NCBI RefSeq assembly: GCF_006494655.1
Contig: NZ_VHIM01000002.1
Span: 62,001 to 126,000 of the forward strand
Direction of reading: 5' to 3'
Source: Arthrobacter agilis
Lineage (GTDB): Bacteria; Actinomycetota; Actinomycetes; Actinomycetales; Micrococcaceae
DNA length: 64,000 bases
Shown here in pieces: positions 8,286 through 21,906 of the stretch. Below the pieces are notes generated by a model. That model saw only the letters and a program-made list of their open reading frames with translations, did no database searches and was not told where the DNA came from. The first letter of the stretch is position 1; the number at the start of each line of letters is the position of its first letter. The position numbers and the translations under genes were made by a program.

Positions 8286-9485
8286 CTAGCGCCAGAGGAG
8301 GACGGCCTCGCCCTGGCCGCCGCCACCGCAGAGGCTCACGGCCGAGCGGCCCGATCCGCGCCGGGCGAGCTCGAGGGCGGCGTGCAGCGCCAGCCGTGCC
8401 CCCGAGGCCCCGATCGGGTGGCCGAGGGCGATGGCGCCCCCATGGATGTTGCACTGGTCCAGCGGGTAGTCGAGGTCCTTCAGGGATTGCACCGCGACGG
8501 AACCGAACGCCTCGTTGATCTCGATGAAGTCCAGGTCCGAGCTCGTCCAGCCTGCCCGTCCGAGAGCCTGCAGGATGGCGGCCGCGGGTTGGGAGTGCAG
8601 GGTGTTGTCGGGTCCCGCGACCTGACCCGGGGCGCCGACGACGGCGAGGACCGTGAGTGCCGCCTCCTCCGCGTGGGCGCGCGTCGTGACGACGACGGCC
8701 GCGGCGCCGTCGGACAGCGGGGAGGAATTGCCGGCCGTGATCGCCCCGTCCGGGTTGAACGCGGGCCGCAGCTTCGCCAGCGACTCGACGGTGGTCGACG
8801 GCCTGATGCCCTCGTCGGTGGTGAGGACGACGTCGTCGCCCTTGCGCTGCCGGACCGTCACCGGAACGATCTCCTCGGCGAGGACACCGCCGTCCGTCGC
8901 AGCCGCGGCGCGTCGATGGGATGCGGCGGCCACGGAGTCCTGGGCTGCGCGGTCGATCTCGAGGCGGACGTTGCCGCGTTCCGTCGAGGCGCCCATCGAG
9001 TCGTTGTCGAAGGCGTCGGTCAGGCCGTCGTGGGCCACCGAGTCGAGCGCCTGGATGGAGCCGTAGTTCCACCCCTGGCGGGAGCCCGGGAGGAGGTGCG
9101 GCCCGCGCGTCATGGATTCCTGTCCACCGGCGACGACGACTCCCGCCTCGCCGCTGCGGATGAGCCGTGCCGCATCGATGACGGCGGTCAGGCCCGAGAG
9201 GCAGACCTTGTTGAGCGTCACGGCGGGGACGTTCCAGGGGATGCCGGCGTGGACCGCAGCCTGTCGGGCCGGGTTCTGGCCACATCCTGCCTGAACCACG
9301 TGTCCCATGATCACTGCGTCCACCGAGGCGGGCTCCACGCCGGAGCGCTCCAGCGCGGACGTGATGGCGAGGGCGCCGAGCTCGACGGCGGTGAAGGATG
9401 CGAGTTGACCGTTGAGGCGTCCGAGGGGTGTGCGGGCGCCGCCGACGATGACGACGTCGTCGGGGGTTGGCGTGGGTGTCGCCAT
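8286..9485 (-). CDS. Thiolase family protein, acetyl-CoA C-acetyltransferase
   Basis: A 399-residue thiolase that condenses or cleaves acetoacetyl-CoA in the cytosol. Catalytic elements are intact: the nucleophile C95 in N-K-V-C-L-S-G, E-I-N-E-A-F-G-S-V-A, G-G-A-I-A-L-G-H-P-I-G-A-S-G with the catalytic His, and C-G-G-G-G-Q-G-E-A near the end. The short length and motif set fit biosynthetic-type acetyl-CoA acetyltransferases, though a degradative role is possible. It lies on the same strand as the isomerase gene upstream (61 bp gap), so co-transcription is possible. Confidence 0.9.
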   Translation of the reverse strand: MATPTPTPDDVVIVGGARTPLGRLNGQLASFTAVELGALAITSALERSGVEPASVDAVIMGHVVQAGCGQNPARQAAVHAGIPWNVPAVTLNKVCLSGLTAVIDAARLIRSGEAGVVVAGGQESMTRGPHLLPGSRQGWNYGSIQALDSVAHDGLTDAFDNDSMGASTERGNVRLEIDRAAQDSVAAASHRRAAAATDGGVLAEEIVPVTVRQRKGDDVVLTTDEGIRPSTTVESLAKLRPAFNPDGAITAGNSSPLSDGAAAVVVTTRAHAEEAALTVLAVVGAPGQVAGPDNTLHSQPAAAILQALGRAGWTSSDLDFIEINEAFGSVAVQSLKDLDYPLDQCNIHGGAIALGHPIGASGARLALHAALELARRGSGRSAVSLCGGGGQGEAVLLWR

Positions 9486-9546
9486 GGCGAAACTCTCTTT
9501 CGTCGTTGAAATGGTGCCGCTCCAACCTTAGGGGGGACTCCGACGA

Positions 9547-10134
9547 TCAGGAGGCGTCGCGGGGCCCCGCTCCGTCGGCGCCCTGGGGGTAGAGCAGCGG
9601 CAGCTGCAGAGTGAGCCAGGGGGAGAAGGCCCAGGGGGTCTCCGTCACGGCGCGGACCAGCGCAGCGGGCTCGGCCCACCGGACGTCCATGACCTCCTCG
9701 GGCACGGGCGCGGGCGAGCTGTCCGCGATCGCCGTGTAGACGGGGCAGATCTCGTTCTCGACGATGCCCGATGCGTCCACCGCGCGGTACCGGAAGTCGG
9801 GGAGTGCGGCGCGGATGTCCCGCACCGTGAACCCGAGCTCCTGCGCGGCGCGGCGTGACACGGCGTCCTCGAAGGCCTCGCCGGGCGCGGGATGCCCGCA
9901 GAAGGAGTTCGTCCAGACGCCCGGCCAGGCCTTCTTGCCGAGGGCGCGCCGTGTGACGAGGATCCGCCCGGCGTCGTCGAACACGTGGGTGGAGAAGGCG
10001 AGGTGCAACGGGGTCTCGAGGGTATGGACGGTGGCCTTCGCCTGCGTGCCGATCGCGGTGCCGTCCTCGGCGAGCAACACCACGACCTCCGTCGCCGGAA
10101 CCCCGTCGCTCCCGTTGGCCGGTTGCTGCTCCAT
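9547..10134 (-). CDS. idi: Isopentenyl-diphosphate delta-isomerase (type I, Nudix fold)
   Basis: About 195 residues. It interconverts IPP and DMAPP, the C5 units for isoprenoids. Hallmarks are H-L-A-F-S-T-H-V-F, the active-site Cys in W-T-N-S-F-C-G-H-P, the Nudix-like region A-P-G-E-A-F-E-D-A-V-S-R-R-A-A-Q-E-L-G, and the second catalytic site E-N-E-I-C-P-V-Y. I chose ATG at 10134 because the protein then has normal family length and GGAG precedes it. Starts at 10155 or 10224 are possible but add no conserved sequence. It is divergent from crtE, consistent with supplying that pathway. Confidence 0.9.
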   Translation of the reverse strand: MEQQPANGSDGVPATEVVVLLAEDGTAIGTQAKATVHTLETPLHLAFSTHVFDDAGRILVTRRALGKKAWPGVWTNSFCGHPAPGEAFEDAVSRRAAQELGFTVRDIRAALPDFRYRAVDASGIVENEICPVYTAIADSSPAPVPEEVMDVRWAEPAALVRAVTETPWAFSPWLTLQLPLLYPQGADGAGPRDAS

Positions 10135-10238
10135 CGTCCCTGCTCCGCTCGCCATCGTGGCTCTCATTTCCGCTGGTCGTCCGCCGATCACCGGCGCATC
10201 GTCTGCTCTCCGGCCGCGTGGCACCGACGCCGGATCCT

Positions 10239-10290
10239 TCAGGGGCGCCCGGGCCGGCCGGATCAGCCCGCCGTTTCGTCAGGGGCGCCC
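10239..10290. promoter_or_regulatory. Two 12-bp direct repeats in the idi/crtE divergent region
   Basis: TCAGGGGCGCCC occurs at 10239-10250 and again at 10279-10290, exactly 40 bp apart. Each copy contains the palindrome GGGCGCCC. The second copy lies about 21 bp before the crtE ATG, where a -35 region would be expected, so these are candidate sites for a regulator of carotenoid synthesis. Confidence 0.4.
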
Positions 10291-10311
10291 TTCTCGTTGT
10301 TTACTTTACCT

Positions 10312-11379
10312 ATGGACATGGACACTCTGCTGGTCGAGCCCATCGGGCTCGAGCAGGTCGAGGGTGCTCTCGGGCGGTTCTTCGAGGAGTCGAAGGTCCG
10401 CGCGGCGAAGATCGGTCCCGGGTACCACGGCCTGTGGGAGACGCTCGAGCGGTGCACGGCCGGCGGCAAGCGCTTCCGCCCGCGCCTGGTCATGTCCGCC
10501 TACCAGATGCTCGGCGGTCGCGACCTCGAGAACGCCGCCGAGGTCGGTGCGGCCTTCGAGCTGCTGCACACGGCCCTGATCGTGCATGACGACGTGATCG
10601 ACCGGGACTTCATCCGCCGCGGGATACCGAATGTCTCCGGGCGCTACCGCAGTATCGCCGAGGCAGCGGGCATGTCCGCCGAGGGCGCCCGCCACGTCGG
10701 ATTCTCGGCGGGGGTCATCGCCGGAGATCTCGCGCTGTCCAACGCCTACCGGCTGCTGGAGCGCGTGGAGGCCTCGGCCGCCGTCCGGCGCAGGCTCGGC
10801 GAGATCCTGGACGAGGCCGTGTTCGCGTCCGCGGCCGGCGAGTTCCTCGACATCGAGACCTCGCTGAACCCTGCGATGCCCCCGCTCGAGGATATCGTGC
10901 ACATGGCCCGCCTCAAGACGTCCGTGTATTCCTTCGAGGGACCCCTGCAGGCCGGGGCCGTGCTCGCGGACGCGCAGGAAGAGGTCGTCGTCCGGCTCGG
11001 CGAGTTCGGCCGCGACGCGGGGATCGCCTACCAGATAGCGGACGACCTGCTCGGAGTCTTCGGGAACGAGACCCGGACGGGCAAGACGAACTGGGGAGAC
11101 CTGCGCGAGGGCAAGCGCACGGCCCTCATGTCCTACGTGTCGGCCCGCCCCGAGTGGGACAGCATCTCCTCCCTGGTGGGAAGCCCGGGCATGTCCGCCG
11201 CCGAGGCCGATCAGGTGCGCCGCATCCTCGTCGACAGCGGTGCCCGGGACTATTCGGCGGACCTCGCCGCCGACTACGCCTCGCGCGCCCGCACACACCT
11301 CGAGTCCGACGTCGTGCCCGCCGCGCTCCGCGCCGCCCTCGAACCCGTGGTCTCGGCCGTCGTGGACCGGGTCCGCTGA
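10312..11379 (+). CDS. crtE: Polyprenyl (geranylgeranyl) diphosphate synthase
   Basis: A 355-residue trans-prenyltransferase, probably making C20 geranylgeranyl diphosphate for carotenoids. The first Asp-rich motif is in H-D-D-V-I-D-R-D. The second is D-D-L-L-G rather than D-D-x-x-D, a variant seen in actinobacterial enzymes. G-G-K-R-F-R-P-R-L near the N-terminus is the substrate-binding segment. ATG 10312 is the first plausible start; no Shine-Dalgarno is visible and T-A-C-T-T-T sits 4 nt upstream, so the mRNA may be leaderless. It is the first gene of crtE-crtB-crtI, with crtB starting at the next base. Confidence 0.92.
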   Translation: MDMDTLLVEPIGLEQVEGALGRFFEESKVRAAKIGPGYHGLWETLERCTAGGKRFRPRLVMSAYQMLGGRDLENAAEVGAAFELLHTALIVHDDVIDRDFIRRGIPNVSGRYRSIAEAAGMSAEGARHVGFSAGVIAGDLALSNAYRLLERVEASAAVRRRLGEILDEAVFASAAGEFLDIETSLNPAMPPLEDIVHMARLKTSVYSFEGPLQAGAVLADAQEEVVVRLGEFGRDAGIAYQIADDLLGVFGNETRTGKTNWGDLREGKRTALMSYVSARPEWDSISSLVGSPGMSAAEADQVRRILVDSGARDYSADLAADYASRARTHLESDVVPAALRAALEPVVSAVVDRVR

Positions 11380-12279
11380 GTGGGCGTCGACGATTCGCTG
11401 GCCCGCTACACCGCGGCAGCCCTCAGAACCTCCGCCGAGGTCATCCGCTGCTACTCGACGTCGTTCGGCATGGCATCGCGGATACTCGACCGCACCACCC
11501 GGAGCCACATCGAGGCGGTGTACGCGCTGGTGCGGGTCGCCGACGAGATCGTGGACGGCGCCGCCGCCGGAGCCGGGCTGACGGCGGAAGAGGTGGAACA
11601 CGTGCTCGACGCCCTCGAGCGTGACACGGAGTCGGCCATGGTCACGGGCTACAGCGCCAACCTGGTGGTGCATGCCTTCGCCGTGACGGCGCGGACCACC
11701 GGCATCGGCACCGAACTCACCCGGCCCTTCTTCGCCTCCATGCGTGCCGACATCACCCGGAGCGAGCACGACCAGGCGTCCTTCGACCTCTACGTCTACG
11801 GGTCGGCGGAGGTTGTCGGGTTGATGTGCCTGCGTGCCTTCCTCGTCGGGAGGTCCGTGACGCCGGGCGAGGACGCCGTCCTCGTGGACGGCGCACGCCA
11901 CCTCGGTGCGGCGTTCCAGAAGATCAACTTCCTGCGCGACCTGGCGGAGGATTTCTCGACGCTCGGGCGCAGCTACTTCCCAGGGGTCCGCCCGGGGAAC
12001 TTCACGGAGGCCGACAAGCTCCGCCTCCTCGAGGACATCGACGAGGACCTGCGCATCTCCGCAGCAGCCCTTCCCGGCCTGCCGCCGACACCCCGCCGCG
12101 CCGTCGCCCTCGCCCAGGGTCTGTTCACCGAACTCGCCGTGAGGCTCAGGCGCACTCCGGCCGAGGAACTCCTCAGGGCGCGGATCCGGGTACCCAACCC
12201 CGTGAAGTTCCGCATCATGGCGCAAGCCTTCACCGGTCGCGCGGTACCGGACCTCGCCGCGCACGAGAGGACGGCATGA
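11380..12279 (+). CDS. crtB: Phytoene synthase
   Basis: 299 residues. It joins two geranylgeranyl diphosphates head to head into phytoene. The family Asp-rich motifs are present: D-E-I-V-D in the first third and N-F-L-R-D-L-A-E-D in the second half. R-C-Y-S-T-S-F near the N-terminus and S-Y-F-P-G-V near the end are also typical. GTG 11380 directly abuts the crtE stop, and the end overlaps crtI by 4 nt (ATGA), so translation of all three genes is probably coupled. Confidence 0.95.
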   Translation: MGVDDSLARYTAAALRTSAEVIRCYSTSFGMASRILDRTTRSHIEAVYALVRVADEIVDGAAAGAGLTAEEVEHVLDALERDTESAMVTGYSANLVVHAFAVTARTTGIGTELTRPFFASMRADITRSEHDQASFDLYVYGSAEVVGLMCLRAFLVGRSVTPGEDAVLVDGARHLGAAFQKINFLRDLAEDFSTLGRSYFPGVRPGNFTEADKLRLLEDIDEDLRISAAALPGLPPTPRRAVALAQGLFTELAVRLRRTPAEELLRARIRVPNPVKFRIMAQAFTGRAVPDLAAHERTA

Positions 12280-13895
12280 CACCCAAGCAGAGCGGTCGCG
12301 TACGTGTGGGCGGACAGGACGTCGTCGTGATCGGCGGCGGGATCGGCGGGCTCGCGACGTCGGCGCTCCTCGCCCGGGAAGGCCATCGGGTCACGCTGCT
12401 CGAGAAGCGGGACCAGGTGGGCGGGCGCGCCGGGACCTGGGAGCAGGACGGCTTCCGCTTCGACACTGGCCCGTCCTGGTACCTCATGCCGGAGGTCATC
12501 GACCACTTCTTCAAGATGATGGGCACGAGCGCATCGGAGCAGCTCGACCTGCGCCTCCTCGACCCCGGCTACCGCGTGGTCTTCGAGAACGGCTTCGACA
12601 CCGTGGACGTACCGGCCGACCGCGAGGCCGTCACCAAGCTGTTCGAGTCGATGGAGGCCGGAGCGGGGGAGCAGCTCTCCGCCTACCTCGACTCCGCGGA
12701 GGACGCGTACGAGATCGCGAAGAAGCGGTTCCTCTACTCGACCTTCCAGTCCTTCCTGCCGTTCTTCCGTCCGGACGTCCTGAAGCGCCTGCCGCGGATC
12801 GGATCCCTGCTGCTGCAGCCCCTGCAGTCCTTCGTGGAGAAGCGGTTCAAGGATCCCCGCATCCAGCAGATCCTCGGCTACCCCGCGGTCTTCCTCGGCA
12901 GCTCGCCGTTCGATGCCCCGAGCATGTACCACCTGATGAGCCACCTCGACCTCGATGACGGCGTGCTCTACCCGATGGGCGGCCTCACGACACTCGTGGA
13001 GGCCATGCAGCGTGTGGCCGTCGCGGCCGGTGTCGAGATCCGCACGGGCGCGGACGTCGAGTCGATCGACACCGAGGCCCGCACACCCGGCCGGTCGCCG
13101 CTCGACCGCAGGGCGGCGGCGGTGCGATCGGTCACCTACCGGGCGGCCGGTACGACGACGACGCTCGACGCCGACATCGTGGTCTCCGCTGCTGATCTCC
13201 ACCACACCGAGACCACCCTCCTGCCCACTCAGCTGCAGACCTACCCCGAGAAGTACTGGGACAAGCGCGTCCCGGGGCCGAGCGCCCTGCTCCTCTACCT
13301 GGGTGTCCGGGGGAGCCTGCCGCAGCTCGAGCACCACACGCTGCTGTTCACCACGGACTGGCGGGACAACTTCGGCCGTATCTTCGGCAAGGAGACCTCC
13401 GTCCCCTCGCCGGCGTCGCTCTACGTGTGCCGGCCCAGCGCGACCGACGACTCGGTGGCGCCGGACGGCCACGAGAACGTCTTCGTGCTCGTCCCGATCC
13501 CCGCGGACGTGACCCTCGGCAAGGGCGGGCTGAATCGCGGGGGAGACGCCCGCGTCGAGGAGCTGGCGGACGCCGTGATCGCACAGATCTCGGAGTGGGC
13601 GGGCATTCCCGATCTCGACGAGCGGATCGTCGTGCGGCGCAGCTACGGTCCGCAGGACTTCGCCACCGATCTCAACGCCTGGCGCGGAACGAGCCTCGGG
13701 CCGGCGCACATCCTCAAGCAGAGCGCGTTCTTCCGCGGGTCGAACCGGAGCGGGAAGGTGGCCAATCTCTTCTACGCGGGCAGCTCCACGGTTCCCGGCA
13801 TCGGCATCCCGATGTGCCTGATCAGCGCCGAACTGATCGTCAAACGCCTGCGCGGCGACACGAGCACCGGTCCCCTCGCGGAACCCGCTGCCTGA
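12276..13895 (+). CDS. crtI: Phytoene desaturase (CrtI-type)
   Basis: A 539-residue FAD-dependent desaturase converting phytoene to neurosporene or lycopene. The N-terminal dinucleotide fold is V-V-V-I-G-G-G-I-G-G-L-A-T-S-A, followed by G-G-R-A-G-T-W and F-D-T-G-P-S-W-Y-L-M-P. The C-terminal signature is G-S-S-T-V-P-G-I-G-I-P-M-C. Length and motifs are normal. It is the last carotenoid gene here: no lycopene elongase or cyclase (crtEb, crtYe/Yf) follows, unlike many Micrococcaceae C50 clusters. Later steps are either encoded elsewhere or absent. Confidence 0.95.
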   Translation: MTPKQSGRVRVGGQDVVVIGGGIGGLATSALLAREGHRVTLLEKRDQVGGRAGTWEQDGFRFDTGPSWYLMPEVIDHFFKMMGTSASEQLDLRLLDPGYRVVFENGFDTVDVPADREAVTKLFESMEAGAGEQLSAYLDSAEDAYEIAKKRFLYSTFQSFLPFFRPDVLKRLPRIGSLLLQPLQSFVEKRFKDPRIQQILGYPAVFLGSSPFDAPSMYHLMSHLDLDDGVLYPMGGLTTLVEAMQRVAVAAGVEIRTGADVESIDTEARTPGRSPLDRRAAAVRSVTYRAAGTTTTLDADIVVSAADLHHTETTLLPTQLQTYPEKYWDKRVPGPSALLLYLGVRGSLPQLEHHTLLFTTDWRDNFGRIFGKETSVPSPASLYVCRPSATDDSVAPDGHENVFVLVPIPADVTLGKGGLNRGGDARVEELADAVIAQISEWAGIPDLDERIVVRRSYGPQDFATDLNAWRGTSLGPAHILKQSAFFRGSNRSGKVANLFYAGSSTVPGIGIPMCLISAELIVKRLRGDTSTGPLAEPAA

Positions 13896-14312
13896 TAGAG
13901 GTAGGCAAGGCGGGGCCAGGCGGAGCAGGAGAGGCAGGGCCATGGCGGCAGCACCGGCAGTGCCGGCAGTGCCGGCAGCGCAGGCAGCGCCGGCGGCGGG
14001 GGCCACGGTTGCGGCGGATCGCTGCGGCAGTCGGTGGTCACCGGCGGGCGCGGCGGGCTTGACGCTGAAGGGGGAGAGGGGCTAGTGGACTTAACGCTGC
14101 GCGTGCCGTAGTGTAGGTCTTTGCGTCTTCCCTCTAAACCTCAGCCTTCATATAGCGGTGGGCTTTGCTCTGCTCTCGTCGTCTAGCCTGGCCACATGGT
14201 TGGGGTTGACGCGGGCAGACTCCGGTGAGCACTGAGATCCCCGCAGCAGACTGCGGTGGCGGTGCCGAGGCGAGGGCGCTGACAAGCCTGACGGTCTGTG
14301 GAAGGATCCCTC
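13896..14312. other. 417-bp region between crtI and rpoB
   Basis: The left part (about 13940-13995) is a GC-rich run of near-tandem 9-bp units (variants of G-T-G-C-C-G-G-C-A). The right part should hold the rpoB promoter. Candidates are TTGACG (14059-14064) with a weak -10 near 14082, TTAACG (14091-14096) with TAGGTC (14114-14119), and a TATAGC at about 14150. None is convincing alone. No clear crtI terminator was found. Confidence 0.5.
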
Positions 14313-17822
<3,510 letters not shown>

Positions 17823-17836
17823 GTTCTCCGCCCCGA

Positions 17837-17919
17837 ACCGGTGTTCGAACGCGGCCAACGAAATTTCGGCGGCCGCGGACGGCCTTGAAATATCAAAGGC
17901 CGCTTCCTCGAACACCGGT
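17837..17919 (+). other. Structured rpoB-rpoC intergenic element
   Basis: A perfect 12-bp outer stem, ACCGGTGTTCGA (17837-17848) with TCGAACACCGGT (17908-17919), encloses two further hairpins. Hairpin 1 (17851-17876) pairs GCGGCC with GGCCGC around a CGAAATTTCG core. Hairpin 2 (17881-17901) pairs GGCCTT-GA with TC-AAAGGCC. The arrangement fits a three-way RNA junction in the 174-nt spacer. Its function is unknown. Confidence 0.7.
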
Positions 17920-17996
17920 CCGGTGCAGGGCCTGGACGCTCGCCGCACCCCACAAGACTTCAAGAATTTAGAGAACAAAGAGAGAACAGGGACCCT

Positions 17997-20900
17997 ATGT
18001 CCAGCGAATCCTCCTTCGGCCTCATGCGAATCGGCCTTGCCACCGCGGACGAAATCCGCGGTTGGTCCTACGGCGAGGTCAAGAAGCCGGAAACCATCAA
18101 CTACCGCACGCTCAAGCCCGAGAAGGACGGCCTCTTCTGCGAGAAGATCTTCGGCCCTTCCCGAGACTGGGAGTGCTACTGCGGCAAGTACAAGCGCGTG
18201 CGCTTCAAGGGCATCATCTGCGAGCGCTGCGGCGTCGAGGTCACCCGTGCCAAGGTGCGCCGTGAGCGCATGGGCCACATCGAGCTCGCCGCTCCCGTCA
18301 CCCACATCTGGTACTTCAAGGGCGTTCCCTCACGCCTGGGCTACCTGCTCGACCTGGCGCCGAAGGACCTCGAGAAGGTCATCTACTTCGCCGCCTACAT
18401 GATCACCTCGGTGGACGAGGAGAACCGCCACGCCGAACTGCCGAACCTCCAGGCCGAGCACGACCTCGAGAAGAAGCAGATGACGGACCAGCGTGACTCC
18501 GACATCGCCGCGATCGCCAAGGACCTCGAGGACGAACTCGCCCGCCTCGAGGGCGAAGGCGCCAAGGCCGCGGACAAGAAGAAGGCCCGCGACTCGGCCG
18601 ACCGCCAGATGGCGAACGTCCGCAAGCGTGCGGACGCTGACATCGAGCGTCTCGTCCAGGTATGGGAGCGCTTCAAGACCCTCAAGGTCGCCGACCTCGA
18701 GGGCGACGAAGGCCTGTACCGCGAGCTGCGCGACCGCTACGGCCTGTACTTCGAGGGCTCCATGGGTGCCGAGGCGATCAAGAAGCGCCTCGAGAACTTC
18801 GACATGCCCGCCGAAGCAGAGATGCTGCGCGACATCATCCAGAACGGCAAGGGCCAGCGGAAGACGCGCGCCCTGAAGCGCCTCAAGGTGGTCAACGCCT
18901 TCCTGACGACGACGAACAGCCCCCTGGGCATGGTCCTCGACGCCGTTCCGGTGATCCCGCCGGAGCTGCGCCCGATGGTCCAGCTCGACGGTGGCCGCTT
19001 CGCGACGTCCGACCTCAACGACCTGTACCGCCGCGTCATCAACAGGAACAACCGTCTCAAGCGCCTGCTGGATCTCGGAGCCCCCGAGATCATCGTGAAC
19101 AACGAGAAGCGCATGCTGCAGGAAGCGGTCGACTCCCTGTTCGACAACGGCCGTCGTGGCCGTCCGGTCACCGGACCGGGCAACCGTCCCCTGAAGTCCC
19201 TCTCGGACATGCTGAAGGGCAAGCAGGGTCGTTTCCGCCAGAACCTCCTCGGCAAGCGTGTCGACTACTCGGGCCGTTCGGTCATCGTCGTCGGCCCGCA
19301 GCTGAAGCTGCACCAGTGCGGTCTGCCCAAGCAGATGGCGCTGGAGCTCTTCAAGCCGTTCGTGATGAAGCGCCTGGTGGACCTCAACCACGCGCAGAAC
19401 ATCAAGAGCGCCAAGCGCATGGTCGAGCGTTACCGCCCCCAGGTGTGGGACGTGCTCGAAGAGATCATCACCGAGCACCCCGTGCTGCTGAACCGTGCAC
19501 CCACCCTGCACCGTCTCGGCATCCAGGCGTTCGAGCCGCAGCTCGTCGAGGGCAAGGCACTCCAGCTCCACCCGCTGGTCTGCGGCGCCTTCAACGCGGA
19601 CTTCGACGGCGACCAGATGGCAGTGCACCTGCCGCTGAGCCCCGAGGCCCAGGCCGAGGCGCGCATCCTGATGCTCTCCTCGAACAACATCCTGAAGCCG
19701 TCCGACGGCCGTCCGGTCACCCTGCCCTCGCAGGACATGATCATCGGTCTGCACCACCTCACCACCAAGCGTGAGGGAAGTGCCGGCGAAGGCCGCGTCT
19801 TCACCAGCGTCGCCGAGGCCATCATGGCGTTCGACATGGGCTCGCTCCACCTCAACTCGGTGGTCCGGATCCGCGTCGACAACTTCGTGCCGAGTGCGGA
19901 CATCGCAGCTCCCGAGGGCTGGGAGTCGGGGACACCTGCGCTCATCGAGACGTCGCTCGGGCAGGTCCTGTTCAACGAGACCCTTCCCCTGGACTACCCG
20001 TGGGTGGAGAAGGTCGCCGACAAGGGCCAGCTCTCGACGATCGTCAACGATCTCGCCGAGCGGTACCCGAAGGTCGTCACGGCGGCGACGCTGGACAACC
20101 TGAAGGACGCCGGTTTCTACTGGGCCACGCGCTCGGGCGTCACCGTCGCCATCTCGGACATCTCCGCGCCGATCAACAAGGCCGGGATCATGGAGGGCTA
20201 CGAGACGCAGGCCGCCAAGGTCCAGTCGCAGTTCGACAAGGGCCTCATCGCCGACGAGGAGCGCCGCCAGGAGCTCATCGACATCTGGAACAAGGCCACC
20301 AACGAGGTTGCCGCCTCGATGCGTGCCGCGATGCCGAAGGACAACACCATCAACCGCATGGTGTCCTCCGGTGCCCGTGGTAACTGGCTGCAGGTCCGTC
20401 AGATCGCCGGTATCCGTGGCCTCGTGGCCAACCCGAAGGGCGAGATCATCCCGCGCCCGATCAAGTCCTCGTACCGCGAGGGCCTGTCGGTCCTGGAGTA
20501 CTTCATCGCGACCCACGGTGCCCGTAAGGGTCTTGCCGACACCGCGCTGCGTACCGCCAACTCGGGCTACCTCACCCGTCGCCTGGTCGACGTCTCACAG
20601 GACGTCATCGTCCGCGAGGACGATTGCGGGACGGAGCGTGGCCTCAAGGTCACGATTGCCGTGCCGAACGCCGACGGTGAGCTGGTGCTGCACGAGGAGG
20701 TCGAGAACTCGGCGTACGCCCGTACGCTGGCGACCGACGTCGTCGACTCCAAGGGCGCTGTGCTGGCTCCCGCGGGATCCGATCTGGGCGACGTCGTCAT
20801 CGGTGAGCTGTTCGAGGCGGGTATCTCCGAGATCAAGGTCCGCTCGGTCCTCACCTGTGAGTCCAGCGTCGGCACCTGTGCCCTCTGCTACGGCCGTTCG

Positions 20901-21890
20901 CTCGCGACCGGCAAGACCGTGGACATCGGAGAGGCCGTCGGCATCATCGCCGCGCAGTCGATCGGTGAGCCCGGCACGCAGCTGACCATGCGTACCTTCC
21001 ACACCGGTGGTGTCGCATCGGCGGAGGACATCACCCAGGGTCTGCCCCGTATCCAGGAGCTGTTCGAGGCGCGTACACCGAAGGGTGTCGCCCCGATCTC
21101 CGAGGTCGCCGGACGCGTCACCATCGAGGATGCCGAGAAGCAGCTTCGCCTGGTCGTCACGCCCGACGACGGGTCCGAGGAGATCGCGTACCCGGTCCTG
21201 CGCCGTGCACGCCTCCTGGTGTCCGACGGCGACCACGTCGAGGTCGGGCAGCAGCTCGTCTTCGGTGCGGTCGACCCGAAGCAGATCCTCCGGATCCTCG
21301 GCCCCCGCAAGGCCCAGGAATTCCTGGTGGACGAGGTCCAGCGCGTGTACCGCAGCCAGGGTGTGGGCATCCACGACAAGCACGTGGAAGTCATCGTCCG
21401 GCAGATGCTGCGCCGCGTCACCGTGATCGAGTCCGGCGAGTCGGACCTGCTCCCCGGTGAGCTTGCCGAGCGTCGCCGCTTCGAGGACGAGAACCGTCGC
21501 GTGGTGTCCGAGGGCAAGAAGCCGGCCTCGGGCCGTCCGGAGCTCATGGGTATCACCAAGGCGTCGCTCGCCACCGAGTCGTGGCTGTCGGCCGCTTCCT
21601 TCCAGGAGACCACGCGTGTCCTCACGCAGGCCGCCATGGAAGGCAAGAGCGATCCGCTGCTGGGTCTCAAGGAGAACGTCATCATCGGTAAGCTCATCCC
21701 GGCCGGTACCGGCCTGGACCGCTACACGAAGGTCACGGTCGAACCCACCGAGGAAGCCAAGGCGAATCTCTTCACCGGTCCCAGCGCGTTCAGCGACTTC
21801 GACTACGCCGGTGTCGAGGGCGGCCTCAGCCCCGAGTTCCACGCGATCCCGCTGGACGACTACGACATGGGCAACAGCGACTTCCGCTAG
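17997..21890 (+). CDS. rpoC: DNA-directed RNA polymerase subunit beta'
   Basis: A 1297-residue beta' subunit. The N-terminal zinc site is in W-E-C-Y-C-G-K-Y and I-I-C-E-R-C-G-V-E. The catalytic magnesium motif N-A-D-F-D-G-D-Q-M is at residues 533-541. A second Cys cluster lies in [13 protein letters not shown], followed by the trigger-loop region [19 protein letters not shown]. Length is normal for actinobacteria. ATG 17997 follows A-G-G-G-A. Unusually, the spacer from rpoB is 174 nt and highly structured. Confidence 0.98.
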   Translation: MSSESSFGLMRIGLATADEIRGWSYGEVKKPETINYRTLKPEKDGLFCEKIFGPSRDWECYCGKYKRVRFKGIICERCGVEVTRAKVRRERMGHIELAAPVTHIWYFKGVPSRLGYLLDLAPKDLEKVIYFAAYMITSVDEENRHAELPNLQAEHDLEKKQMTDQRDSDIAAIAKDLEDELARLEGEGAKAADKKKARDSADRQMANVRKRADADIERLVQVWERFKTLKVADLEGDEGLYRELRDRYGLYFEGSMGAEAIKKRLENFDMPAEAEMLRDIIQNGKGQRKTRALKRLKVVNAFLTTTNSPLGMVLDAVPVIPPELRPMVQLDGGRFATSDLNDLYRRVINRNNRLKRLLDLGAPEIIVNNEKRMLQEAVDSLFDNGRRGRPVTGPGNRPLKSLSDMLKGKQGRFRQNLLGKRVDYSGRSVIVVGPQLKLHQCGLPKQMALELFKPFVMKRLVDLNHAQNIKSAKRMVERYRPQVWDVLEEIITEHPVLLNRAPTLHRLGIQAFEPQLVEGKALQLHPLVCGAFNADFDGDQMAVHLPLSPEAQAEARILMLSSNNILKPSDGRPVTLPSQDMIIGLHHLTTKREGSAGEGRVFTSVAEAIMAFDMGSLHLNSVVRIRVDNFVPSADIAAPEGWESGTPALIETSLGQVLFNETLPLDYPWVEKVADKGQLSTIVNDLAERYPKVVTAATLDNLKDAGFYWATRSGVTVAISDISAPINKAGIMEGYETQAAKVQSQFDKGLIADEERRQELIDIWNKATNEVAASMRAAMPKDNTINRMVSSGARGNWLQVRQIAGIRGLVANPKGEIIPRPIKSSYREGLSVLEYFIATHGARKGLADTALRTANSGYLTRRLVDVSQDVIVREDDCGTERGLKVTIAVPNADGELVLHEEVENSAYARTLATDVVDSKGAVLAPAGSDLGDVVIGELFEAGISEIKVRSVLTCESSVGTCALCYGRSLATGKTVDIGEAVGIIAAQSIGEPGTQLTMRTFHTGGVASAEDITQGLPRIQELFEARTPKGVAPISEVAGRVTIEDAEKQLRLVVTPDDGSEEIAYPVLRRARLLVSDGDHVEVGQQLVFGAVDPKQILRILGPRKAQEFLVDEVQRVYRSQGVGIHDKHVEVIVRQMLRRVTVIESGESDLLPGELAERRRFEDENRRVVSEGKKPASGRPELMGITKASLATESWLSAASFQETTRVLTQAAMEGKSDPLLGLKENVIIGKLIPAGTGLDRYTKVTVEPTEEAKANLFTGPSAFSDFDYAGVEGGLSPEFHAIPLDDYDMGNSDFR

Positions 21891-21906
21891 GACGACGCCG
21901 CCCAAA

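Noticed and set aside
13942..14085. 47-residue Ala/Pro-rich ORF after crtI
   Set aside because: Composed largely of the 9-bp near-repeats; no homology recognised and no other support for translation.
14298..14312. GTG start of rpoB, five codons upstream
   Set aside because: The AAGGA lies inside those codons and fits TTG 14313 at 6-nt spacing; relatives begin M-V-A-S-S.
18330..20516. 728-codon open frame antisense to rpoC
   Set aside because: Same codon-bias artefact; composition is Asp/Val/Arg-rich and resembles no family.
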